Assembly (NCBI GenBank): GCA_945887955.1
Contig: CAMCZO010000027.1
Location: 1 to 32,911 of the forward strand
Reading direction: 5' to 3'
Source: Chitinophaga pinensis
GTDB lineage: Bacteria; Bacteroidota; Bacteroidia; B-17B0; Aurantibacillaceae
Length of the DNA: 32,911 nt
The notes under the pieces are model-generated. The model worked only from the letters and a program-made list of their open reading frames with translations. It made no database searches and was not told the origin of the DNA. Of the stretch, positions 1 to 9,111 are shown piece after piece. The position numbers and the translations under genes were made by a program. Position 1 is the first letter of the stretch. Each line of letters opens with the position of its first letter.

Positions 1-44
1 TAATAAGTTATTTTAATGAAATAAGAGCGGGGCTGGTTGATTAA
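1..44 (+). CDS. 3' end of a convergent paralogue of the 869-residue protein (partial, cut by window edge)
   Basis: Only the last 13 codons and a TAA stop (42-44) are inside the window. They read I-S-Y-F-N-E-I-R-A-G-L-V-D, against I-S-Y-F-N-E-I-R-A-R-L-V-D at the end of the facing minus-strand gene (stop at 190-192). At DNA level 42 of 44 bases match in inverted orientation. One difference is a synonymous Arg codon change (AGA/AGG) and the other is Gly versus Arg. The match runs right up to base 1, so it probably continues outside the window. It could be a full paralogue, a tail fragment, or an inverted-duplication assembly error. The reading frame itself is clear; whether the gene is intact cannot be seen. 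Confidence 0.5.
   Translation, partial: ISYFNEIRAGLVD
1..44. repeat. Left arm of 44-bp inverted repeat
   Basis: This is the reverse complement of 190-233 with two mismatches, both transitions. The arms are separated by 145 bases and contain the 3' coding ends of two convergent reading frames. The left arm touches the window edge, so its true length is unknown. Confidence 0.9.
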
Positions 45-189
45 GCAAAACAAAACCTGTAAGTTCGTTAAAAAATTCTGCCTCTTTGAATTTTTGTATC
101 GAGTACTTATTTAAAAAATACTTCTCGATAATATTTGCAAAAAAGCAAAAGACTTTTTTGAGCGCGCAGTTGTTAAATTTTTTAATAGG
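45..189. other. Spacer between convergent gene tails, with central hairpin
   Basis: This 145-base non-coding spacer holds a 7-bp inverted repeat, TATCGAG at 97-103 and CTCGATA at 124-130. Its midpoint (about 113.5) is close to the midpoint of the flanking large repeat (117). No T-tract follows the hairpin on either strand, so it does not look like a standard intrinsic terminator. I see no gene here. Confidence 0.5.
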
Positions 190-233
190 TTAATCAACCA
201 GCCTCGCCCTTATTTCATTAAAATAACTTATTA
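190..233. repeat. Right arm of 44-bp inverted repeat
   Basis: This arm forms the end of the 869-residue minus-strand gene, including its TAA stop at 190-192. It pairs with 1-44, with 42 of 44 bases matching in inverted orientation. Confidence 0.9.
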
Positions 234-2799
234 TAAAGTATTTTTTTTCGTCATTAAATAATTTGCAAATAAGAGGAACGGAAGTCGATTTAAAAGCATC
301 TTTTTTACCCCTTAAGGTATTAAAAATCAAAGTTTCGTTATTATTTTTAGAGCTGTAATAAAAAGCGCTGGTTTCGTCGCTATAAAATTGAGTTTTAACT
401 AAGTCTTTTAATCCATTTTGTTCATATAATAAATGACCGCTTAAATCAAAAGCATAAAAACCAGAGCTTGTAGTAGCAATTAGATCTGTATTTTTATTTT
501 CATCTATGGCCAAAAACTCGCAAGAAGCTCCATTTAATTCTTGGTGTAAGTTTATATTTGTTTCTTTATCAGCAAACGAAATTTTTGATAACTGCCCTCT
601 TTCGTCATTTAAATAAAATAAATTAGTCGCTTCCAGGCTGTTACTTGCTTCTAAATAAAAGGCAGCGCAATTTTTTTTGGCCTTGTATTTTAAATTAATA
701 CGAGCTTCGCCCTTTCGGCTCGAAATATATATTTTTCCATCAACATCAACACAGACCAAATAATCGCTTTGTCCAACTTGTATGTATTGCATTGCAAGCC
801 GCACTTCTTTTTCTGTTTTTATTGCCGTAAACCCTTTTTGTTGCATTCCATTGATCGTGTAATTATAAATGTGTTTGTTTTTACAAGCAATAAATAGACG
901 ATAATCTTTGTTTTGATCATAATCAAAAACACTTAATGCAGAAGAGGCTTCGCTAGGCAGTTTAACAGGGAAGCCGTCTATATATTTTCCATTTCGATCA
1001 AGTAAGTGTAAATAATTTTTACTACTAAATAAAAGCTGATTTTTTTTATTTTTAAAAGCATCTACAGTAAAAAAATCCGAAGTAATTTCTTCTGCTATCT
1101 TTTTTTTCCATAAAAGGGTTCCTTTTGCATTGATCAAATAAATTGTATTTCCGTCGTCCTGAACAACTAATTCGTTTTCTTTTGTTATGTGATTTAAAAA
1201 AACGGCTGCCCTTTTATGGCAAATCGTGTCTAATTTTAAAGTCCACAATCCACTGTTATCAGTATGATTATTTTCTACTTCATACATCAAATGACATCTA
1301 AATTTGAAATTTTTTGTTTCGTTAGTTATCGCCAACGAAAAATGTTTAAAGTTTTCAAATGGATTGTCGTCAGAGTTTTTAGTAAAATTAAATATTGAAT
1401 AAGATTTATTTTTGTTTTGTTGAAGAGATGAATAAGCCAAGTAATTAAAAGTTTCGGGAAAATTTTGATTTTTATAATTTAAAAAACTTTCATCTTTTGA
1501 TAATAATAGCCCAGACTTTAGAGTTGAAAGAAGTTTTAATAGAGATTCCTGGCTCTCTGCAAAAAACAAAAACCCATCGTAGTAGGAAGCATAGTTAGTT
1601 TCACATTTAATAATGGGATAAAAAAGTTGCAAAGGGCCTAAAGAGTTATTTTTAATTAAAAAATAAATTGATGTTGCCTTTTCTTTGTAAACCGAATCGC
1701 TCATAAGTTTGAGCTGTTCCTTTGCCAACAAACTGTCTTCTATTTTTAAGCCCACATAGTTTTGTTTTGAAATTTCGGTTTCAAATTCAAATAAATTACC
1801 GGCGATATTTTTATAAAAATCCGATTCTAAATTATACAAAGCGCTATCGTTTAATTGGCGCCAATAATTTTTATTTGGATCGATTGTTTGATTAAGCAAA
1901 TTGGTTTTAAAAGTCAGAAAAGAACTTAGGCCAAATGCGACAAAAGAACTTGTGTTATATGGCAAGGCATTAAAAAAATCAGCAGAAGCAGGCTCTTGAT
2001 TAAATAAAGCTGATTTATAATCATTAGTCCCTGAATTTAAATAGCCATTAATACTTATTTCTGAGGGTAAAATATCAATTGTTCCATAAGAAATTCCCTG
2101 GCTACAGAAATCGCTTAAGTTAAGTTTTTTATTTGCGGCACTGGCACCATATAAATTATGATTAATAAAAAAACTAATCGCCGCACCCTCTTCAGCCGAA
2201 TTTTTATAGCCCAAAAAATTAACGTTATTTTTTAATTTAATCCTTAGTGGATTTATCGCCGATAACAGCCCCGGTTTATTGTTAGCCAAAACAACAACCC
2301 CGGCGTTTAAAGTAAAAAAAAATTCTTTTTGTTTATTTAGGTTAAATTTAAAGACGCCTTTCTCTATTTCTTTAGCTGAAAATAGTTTAGTTAAATTTTT
2401 TTGAATTTCTGATTGATTGCCCAGTTCATTAATGTTAAAGGTGCTTATCCAATCAAAGCCTTGGTTGTATATCGCAAAATGAATAGTCTTATCAGCAAGC
2501 TCTTCTTTTAATAATTCATCTGTGTTAAAAAGAGAATCAATCCCCCGAATAGTTTGGCATAAAAAGCCTATTTCTTTAAATATAAAAAGCCGGTCGGCAA
2601 TTAAGCTTTGTGAATTTAATTTTATATTTAAATCGCTAAAGTTATTTGTGTTAATATAAATTAAGCAGCTATCAGGCAAAAAAGATACTGCATCAACAAT
2701 AGGTTTTTTAATGTTTTTTAATTTAAAATAACCAAACACCCCAAACCCAATTGCTGCAAATGCAAATGCAATAAAAATTATTTTTTTTATAAGGCCCAA
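190..2799 (-). CDS. Large membrane-anchored protein of unknown function with PQQ-like propeller C-terminus
   Basis: I do not recognise a characterised family for this 869-residue protein. Residues about 5-27 form one hydrophobic helix after a short basic N-terminus, so it is probably an N-terminally anchored periplasmic protein. Residues about 35-520 resemble the DUF3352-like proteins of Bacteroidota, but this rests on general pattern only. Residues about 545-869 contain repeated strands of the kind V-V-Q-D-D-G-N-T-I-Y-L-I-N and L-L-W-K-K-K, typical of PQQ-like/WD-type beta-propellers. The start is TTG (2797-2799): an in-frame TAG lies five codons upstream and there is no nearby ATG. It sits 90 bases downstream of rnhB on the same strand. 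The gene tail is duplicated in inverted orientation at 1-44. The reading frame is certain, the function unknown. Confidence 0.75.
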   Translation of the reverse strand: MGLIKKIIFIAFAFAAIGFGVFGYFKLKNIKKPIVDAVSFLPDSCLIYINTNNFSDLNIKLNSQSLIADRLFIFKEIGFLCQTIRGIDSLFNTDELLKEELADKTIHFAIYNQGFDWISTFNINELGNQSEIQKNLTKLFSAKEIEKGVFKFNLNKQKEFFFTLNAGVVVLANNKPGLLSAINPLRIKLKNNVNFLGYKNSAEEGAAISFFINHNLYGASAANKKLNLSDFCSQGISYGTIDILPSEISINGYLNSGTNDYKSALFNQEPASADFFNALPYNTSSFVAFGLSSFLTFKTNLLNQTIDPNKNYWRQLNDSALYNLESDFYKNIAGNLFEFETEISKQNYVGLKIEDSLLAKEQLKLMSDSVYKEKATSIYFLIKNNSLGPLQLFYPIIKCETNYASYYDGFLFFAESQESLLKLLSTLKSGLLLSKDESFLNYKNQNFPETFNYLAYSSLQQNKNKSYSIFNFTKNSDDNPFENFKHFSLAITNETKNFKFRCHLMYEVENNHTDNSGLWTLKLDTICHKRAAVFLNHITKENELVVQDDGNTIYLINAKGTLLWKKKIAEEITSDFFTVDAFKNKKNQLLFSSKNYLHLLDRNGKYIDGFPVKLPSEASSALSVFDYDQNKDYRLFIACKNKHIYNYTINGMQQKGFTAIKTEKEVRLAMQYIQVGQSDYLVCVDVDGKIYISSRKGEARINLKYKAKKNCAAFYLEASNSLEATNLFYLNDERGQLSKISFADKETNINLHQELNGASCEFLAIDENKNTDLIATTSSGFYAFDLSGHLLYEQNGLKDLVKTQFYSDETSAFYYSSKNNNETLIFNTLRGKKDAFKSTSVPLICKLFNDEKKYFIISYFNEIRARLVD

Positions 2800-2889
2800 T
2801 TTAAAGCTAAACTAACCAAAATAAAGAACTCGTTTATTTTGGATAGAAAAGAGTTATAAATAAATAAATGTTTATTAAAAAAACAAAAA

Positions 2890-3489
2890 TTATATGTCGA
2901 GCAAAAGCTGTGATGGCAATAATTTAAAACTTAGCCGGTGTAAAGGCGTAACCCCATATTTTTTTATTGCAGCTCTATGTTTTTTTGTAGGATATCCCAT
3001 GTTGTTTTGCCAATCGTAATTTATATACTTTTTTGCTTCCTCTTTCATAAAATCGTCGCGGTATGTTTTAGCTAAAATGCTCGCCGCGGCAATGTTTAAA
3101 AATTTTGCGTCTCCCTTTATAATACATTGGTGCTGGATTTTTTTATAAGGATTAAACCTGTTTCCATCTATTAAAAGTAACTCTGGTCTAGTTTTTAATT
3201 TATCAATGGCTCTGTGCATTGCTAAAAAAGAGGCGTTTAAAATATTAATTTCATCAATTTCATGTTGATCAACTATACCAATTGCCCATGAGATAGCGCT
3301 GGCTTCTATTTCGGGCCTTAGTTCATAGCGCATTTTGTCAGATAATTTTTTGCTGTCGTTGAGCCATTTATTTCGATATTTTTTATTAAAAATTACCGCT
3401 GCAGCAAAAACAGGCCCTGCCAAACATCCTCTTCCGGCCTCGTCGCAACCAGCTTCTAATAAATTTTTATCAAAAAAGGGCTTTAACAA
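2890..3489 (-). CDS. rnhB: Ribonuclease HII
   Basis: RNase HII is a cytoplasmic enzyme that cuts RNA in RNA-DNA hybrids and removes single ribonucleotides misinserted in DNA. The protein has 199 residues, the usual length. The N-terminal signature G-C-D-E-A-G-R-G carries catalytic D16 and E17, D108 lies in L-L-I-D-G-N, and D127 lies in K-G-D-A, followed by the A-A-A-S-I-L-A-K motif. These match the four acidic residues of the family in position. The start is TTG at 3487-3489, because a stop codon lies three codons upstream in frame and no ATG is available before the catalytic motif. It lies 18 bases downstream of the peroxiredoxin gene and probably shares its transcript. Confidence 0.95.
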   Translation of the reverse strand: MLKPFFDKNLLEAGCDEAGRGCLAGPVFAAAVIFNKKYRNKWLNDSKKLSDKMRYELRPEIEASAISWAIGIVDQHEIDEINILNASFLAMHRAIDKLKTRPELLLIDGNRFNPYKKIQHQCIIKGDAKFLNIAAASILAKTYRDDFMKEEAKKYINYDWQNNMGYPTKKHRAAIKKYGVTPLHRLSFKLLPSQLLLDI

Positions 3490-3507
3490 CTTGGCTTACA
3501 AATAGCA

Positions 3508-3975
3508 TTATAAGGAGGCTAAGCAATCTTTAATTGCCAAAAAATTAGGAATTTGTCCGGCGTCTTCTAAAATTTCTATGTATTTTAAAATGCCTGTTTT
3601 ATCAACCACAAAGGCAGACCGCTTGGAAACGCCCTTCATTCCGAAAGCAAAAGTTTCGGCAAGAGCCCCATATGAAAGAGTTGCCTCTTTATTAAAATCG
3701 CTTAGTAGGTCAAAATTTAAGTTTTGTTCTTCTTTAAATTTAGCAAGCGAAAACAAAGAATCAACCGAAATGCCAATAACAACAGCATTTAAATCGTTAT
3801 AAATAGTTAATTCGTCTCTAACCATGCAGAGCTCTTTTGTGCAAACGCCCGTAAATGAAAGCGGAAAAAAAAGGATTACGATGTTTTTGCCATTATAATC
3901 GGTTAAAGAAATTTCTTTTTTTTCAGTAGAAAACAAAGTAAATTTAGGCGCTGGACTATTTAAAAGTAAATTCAT
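3508..3975 (-). CDS. Peroxiredoxin, BCP/AhpE-like (AhpC/TSA family)
   Basis: This thiol peroxidase reduces hydrogen peroxide and organic peroxides, probably in the cytoplasm, since no signal peptide is present. It has 155 residues with a thioredoxin fold. The active-site segment P-L-S-F-T-G-V-C-T-K-E-L-C places the peroxidatic cysteine at C45 and a second cysteine at C50, the spacing seen in atypical 2-Cys BCP enzymes. A conserved Arg follows in S-K-R-S-A-F-V-V-D. It is divergent from katG across 103 bases, so two peroxide-removing enzymes share one control region. Whether it belongs to the BCP or AhpE subfamily cannot be settled from motifs alone. Confidence 0.9.
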   Translation of the reverse strand: MNLLLNSPAPKFTLFSTEKKEISLTDYNGKNIVILFFPLSFTGVCTKELCMVRDELTIYNDLNAVVIGISVDSLFSLAKFKEEQNLNFDLLSDFNKEATLSYGALAETFAFGMKGVSKRSAFVVDKTGILKYIEILEDAGQIPNFLAIKDCLASL

Positions 3976-3984
3976 AATTATTGG

Positions 3985-4007
3985 TTGTTTATTTAAATAT
4001 TAAACAA
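3985..4007. promoter_or_regulatory. Operator-like palindrome between peroxiredoxin gene and katG
   Basis: Perfect 7-bp arms TTGTTTA (3985-3991) and TAAACAA (4001-4007) flank a 9-base A/T centre. The element lies between the two divergent peroxidase genes and just upstream of the katG promoter. It could bind a dimeric peroxide regulator. The arm spacing does not match the classic PerR box (7-1-7), and I do not see an OxyR consensus. In such AT-rich DNA a chance origin is possible. Confidence 0.35.
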
Positions 4008-4019
4008 TATTACTTTAAA

Positions 4020-4047
4020 TTGGTTTAAAAACAAATTAATACTTTTG
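4020..4047 (+). promoter_or_regulatory. Bacteroidota-type promoter for katG
   Basis: A TTGG at 4020-4023 (-33 region) and a perfect TAnnTTTG box, TACTTTTG at 4040-4047 (-7 region), are 16 bases apart. The katG ATG follows 31 bases after the box, giving a short A-rich leader with no Shine-Dalgarno sequence, as is normal in this phylum. Confidence 0.55.
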
Positions 4048-4075
4048 TAACAAAATAATTAAAAATTCAAAATAA

Positions 4076-6271
<2,196 letters not shown>

Positions 6272-6294
6272 AAAATTGATATCTATAAAATAGT

Positions 6295-6324
6295 AAAGGC
6301 CGGCTAAGCCCCGGCTTTTTTTAT
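6295..6324 (+). terminator. Intrinsic terminator of katG, overlapping the SUI1 gene end
   Basis: A stem of GCCGG (6299-6303) and CCGGC (6311-6315) with a 7-base loop is extended by AAA/TTT across one bulged base, followed by seven Ts. The TAG stop codon of the facing SUI1 gene (6304-6306) lies in the loop, so the two convergent genes share this sequence. Confidence 0.7.
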
Positions 6325-6645
6325 TTTATAACCCTCTTTACTAAGAATTAAAATTATTTTTTCGCGATGGTCGCCCTGAATTAAAATTTCACGATCTCTA
6401 ACAGAGCCGCCAACGCCACATTTTTGTTTTAAAAGTTTTCCTAAAAGTTCAATGTCGCCCGTTTTACCAGTAAATCCAGTAACTCTGCTTAAAAGCTTTC
6501 CGCCACCCAGTCTATCAAGATATATTTTAAGCTGCTCTTTTGATGGAACAACAGATGACTCCTCAGGGGCATCGTTTGTCTCAAATTTAAAGTTAGGGTT
6601 GGTAGAATAAACGACATTAATATTATTTTTATTTTTTTTAGCCAT
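6304..6645 (-). CDS. SUI1/eIF1-family translation factor (YciH-like)
   Basis: A 113-residue protein with a low-complexity N-terminal 40 residues and a C-terminal SUI1 domain (about 30-110). The domain shows the typical G-K-T-G-D followed by L-L-K-Q-K-C-G-V-G-G-S-V and I-L-I-Q-G-D-H-R-E-K-I. Bacterial YciH/SUI1 proteins act near the ribosomal P site and influence start-codon selection; the role here is inferred from the family. The ATG is directly preceded by AGGAG, which may be too close to work as a ribosome binding site. It is convergent with katG and divergent from the M61 peptidase gene. Confidence 0.9.
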   Translation of the reverse strand: MAKKNKNNINVVYSTNPNFKFETNDAPEESSVVPSKEQLKIYLDRLGGGKLLSRVTGFTGKTGDIELLGKLLKQKCGVGGSVRDREILIQGDHREKIILILSKEGYKIKKAGA

Positions 6646-6753
6646 CTCCTTTTTATTTTATTTTTTGAGGTTTAATAAATTAAGGATAAAATTAATAAAA
6701 ATAAGAGCCTTTCAATTATTCAAATATCTACATTTATCATCAAAATTAAAGGT

Positions 6754-8481
6754 ATGATTAAGTATTTATTTTATCAAAAAAATCCCGCTTCGCATTATAT
6801 TTATATCGACATGTACATTAATGAAGTTAAGGGCGATTTTCTTCATCTACAATTGCCAGCATGGCGCCCCGGAAGATATGAGTTAGGAAATTTTGCTAAA
6901 AATATAAAGTGTGTAGAGGCATTTAACGAGAACAACGAACTGCTTTGTTATACAAAACTAACAAAAGATTTATGGAAAATTAATGTCGAAAAAGCATCGT
7001 CAATTAAGGTAACATATAGTTATTATGCCGCAGAGCTTAATGCTGGCGCTTGCCTTGCCGATACCAATCAATTATATGTTAATCCAATTCACTGCTGCAT
7101 GTATGTTGTTGATAGAACAAACGAAACGCATCAAATAGAATTACAACTACCTGAGACATATAAAATAGCCACCTCTTTAAAGCAAAACAATAAATGTTTA
7201 ATTGCAGCCGATTACGATGAATTAGTTGATTCGCCTTTTATGGCATCTATTAATATAAAAACTTTTTTTTATGAAGCCAATGGCATTAAATTTTATTTAC
7301 ATTTTAATGGCGAGTGTCGCCCAAATATAGAACAATTTAAAAACGATTTTTCTGCATTTACAAAAAAACAAATAGATTTTTGGGGCGACTTTCCATACAA
7401 CGAGTATCATTTTCTTTTTCAAGTATTGCCTTTTAAATTTTATCATGGCGTAGAACATAAAAAAAGCACAGTTATTGCAATTGGCCCTGGCTATGCAATT
7501 AATGAAGGCTTAACATACGAAGATGTTTTAGGGGTAAGCTGTCACGAATTATTTCATACCTGGAATATAAAAACTATTTGCCCAAAAGAAATGTTGCCAT
7601 ATAATTATACAAAAGAAAACTATGCTTCTACAGGCTATGTTTATGAAGGGTTTACTACCTATTATGGCGATAAATTATTGTTGAGTAGCAACGTTTTTAC
7701 ATTTCAACAATATATCGAAACCCTGCAAGAGAGACTTTTAAAACACTTTCATAATTTTGGAAGATATAATTTAAGCGTGGCAGCTAGTAGTTGGGAAACC
7801 TGGCTAGATGGTTATTTGCCGGGCGCGCCATATCGTAAAACTAATATTTATGATGAAGGAAGTTTAATCGCTTTTATTCTTGATGTTGCAATTTTAAAGG
7901 CAACAAAAAACAATAAATCATTGCGAGATCTTTGTTTATTATTGTATCATCGTTTTGGAAAAACTCAAATAGGTTATACAGAAAAAGACATTTTAAATTT
8001 AGCAAACGAAGTAAGCGGAATAGACATGACGGAGTTTTTTAAAAAATACGTGTATTCGCCCAATGATTTTGAAGAACCATTAATAGAAGCGTTTAACTAT
8101 TTGGGATTTGATTTAATAAAAGAATTAAATCCATTTATTAGCGAACAGCAATTTGGGTTTAAAACAATAGAAAACGGTTTGTTTAGTAAAATTACCTTAG
8201 TGGCGCCTTATTCTCCAGCATGGAAAGCAGGGTTATTTAACGGCGATGAAATTATGTCGGTAAACGGGATAATGCTTAAAAATAATTTAAATAGTTGGTT
8301 GCAATATTTTATAAATACCGAATCAATTTCGCTTGTTGTTAATTCGAACGAACAAATAAAAACAATTAATTTACAAAAGGATAAAAAGGGGAATACTTTT
8401 TTTAGTTTACCTAAATTAAAAAAGAAAAATTTACCCGAACTTAATGCCGAACAAAATTTTGAAGTTTGGAAAAAATGGTAA
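6754..8481 (+). CDS. M61-family metallopeptidase with PDZ domain
   Basis: A zinc aminopeptidase of the M61 (glycyl aminopeptidase) family, 575 residues. The N-terminal half is the beta-rich M61 domain, including L-P-A-W-R-P-G-R-Y. The zinc site is H264-E-L-F-H268 with the third ligand probably E298 in Y-V-Y-E-G-F. A PDZ domain occupies about 470-545 (S-P-A-W-K-A-G-L-F-N-G-D-E-I-M-S-V-N-G). No signal peptide or lipobox is seen at the N-terminus, so this copy is probably cytoplasmic or exported in another way. It is the first gene of a rightward run ending with the peptide transporter, which suggests a shared role in peptide use. The stop codon is followed in the same frame by a hydrophobic stretch (see 8475-8568). 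Confidence 0.93.
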   Translation: MIKYLFYQKNPASHYIYIDMYINEVKGDFLHLQLPAWRPGRYELGNFAKNIKCVEAFNENNELLCYTKLTKDLWKINVEKASSIKVTYSYYAAELNAGACLADTNQLYVNPIHCCMYVVDRTNETHQIELQLPETYKIATSLKQNNKCLIAADYDELVDSPFMASINIKTFFYEANGIKFYLHFNGECRPNIEQFKNDFSAFTKKQIDFWGDFPYNEYHFLFQVLPFKFYHGVEHKKSTVIAIGPGYAINEGLTYEDVLGVSCHELFHTWNIKTICPKEMLPYNYTKENYASTGYVYEGFTTYYGDKLLLSSNVFTFQQYIETLQERLLKHFHNFGRYNLSVAASSWETWLDGYLPGAPYRKTNIYDEGSLIAFILDVAILKATKNNKSLRDLCLLLYHRFGKTQIGYTEKDILNLANEVSGIDMTEFFKKYVYSPNDFEEPLIEAFNYLGFDLIKELNPFISEQQFGFKTIENGLFSKITLVAPYSPAWKAGLFNGDEIMSVNGIMLKNNLNSWLQYFINTESISLVVNSNEQIKTINLQKDKKGNTFFSLPKLKKKNLPELNAEQNFEVWKKW

Positions 8482-8568
8482 CAGGGTTCTTTTCTTAAAA
8501 TCAAAATTCAATTTATTCTAATTAGCATTTCATTTATTTTATTTGCATTTTTACTTTTTAAACAATAG
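8475..8568 (+). pseudogene. Possible frameshifted tiny membrane ORF overlapping the peptidase stop
   Basis: An ATG at 8475 overlaps the peptidase stop (ATGGTAA) but reaches a TAA after seven codons. Removing one T from the T-rich run at about 8487-8490 would open a 30-residue frame: a short basic start, a run of about 18 hydrophobic residues (I, L, F, S, A) and a K-Q end with TAG at 8566-8568. The same segment is also in frame with the peptidase itself, beyond its TAA. It may be a decayed small membrane peptide or lost C-terminal anchor, a sequencing error, recoding, or chance in T-rich DNA. Confidence 0.25.
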
Positions 8569-8571
8569 CCA

Positions 8572-9093
8572 ATGGACATAAATACAGTACCGCCACCAAA
8601 ATTTGCTAGTGATTTTTATGCAGAGCCAGAATCTGAGCGACCACAGTTTTTAAAAATACTTTGTATTTTATCTTTCGTTGCAAGCGGCTTATTACTTTTA
8701 ATTTATGCTATTGGCACGCTTAGTTTAAGAATGAACGAAGAAATAATAGGAACCTTTTGGAACGAAGTAATTAAAGTCCAACCGGTTTTAGAAAATGTAG
8801 ATCCAATTATTTTTTTTCATGAATTCGGCATGCTTTGCATTTATAGCCTAATTTTAAATATTATTTCGTTAATTGGAATAATAATGATGTGGCGCCTTAA
8901 TAAAATTGGATTTTATATTTATGTTTTTGCCGAAATAACTGCAAATTTTTTTAGTTTAAATTTGAATACTGGCGAACAAAATCAAGCTTATTCAGGGCTA
9001 GTGCTTCCTATTCTAATCGACCTGATTTTTATCGGCCTATATTTTATGAATTTAAAACACATGAATAAAAACAAAACTCAAATTAATAATTAA
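8572..9093 (+). CDS. Small four-helix membrane protein of unknown function
   Basis: A 173-residue protein I cannot assign. A soluble N-terminus of about 27 residues, rich in Pro and acidic residues, is followed by four likely membrane helices at about 28-50, 85-105, 112-130 and 140-160, and a basic Asn/Lys-rich tail. It lies between the M61 peptidase and the POT transporter, with gaps of 90 and 18 bases, and is probably cotranscribed with the transporter. No catalytic motif is visible. The real-gene call rests on its good reading frame, clear ATG and position. Confidence 0.75.
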   Translation: MDINTVPPPKFASDFYAEPESERPQFLKILCILSFVASGLLLLIYAIGTLSLRMNEEIIGTFWNEVIKVQPVLENVDPIIFFHEFGMLCIYSLILNIISLIGIIMMWRLNKIGFYIYVFAEITANFFSLNLNTGEQNQAYSGLVLPILIDLIFIGLYFMNLKHMNKNKTQINN

Positions 9094-9111
9094 AAGATAA
9101 CTACTTTTTAA

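Noticed and set aside
97..130. Hairpin TATCGAG/CTCGATA as a terminator for the convergent tails
   Set aside because: The loop is 20 bases and no T run follows on either strand. I kept it only as a structural note.
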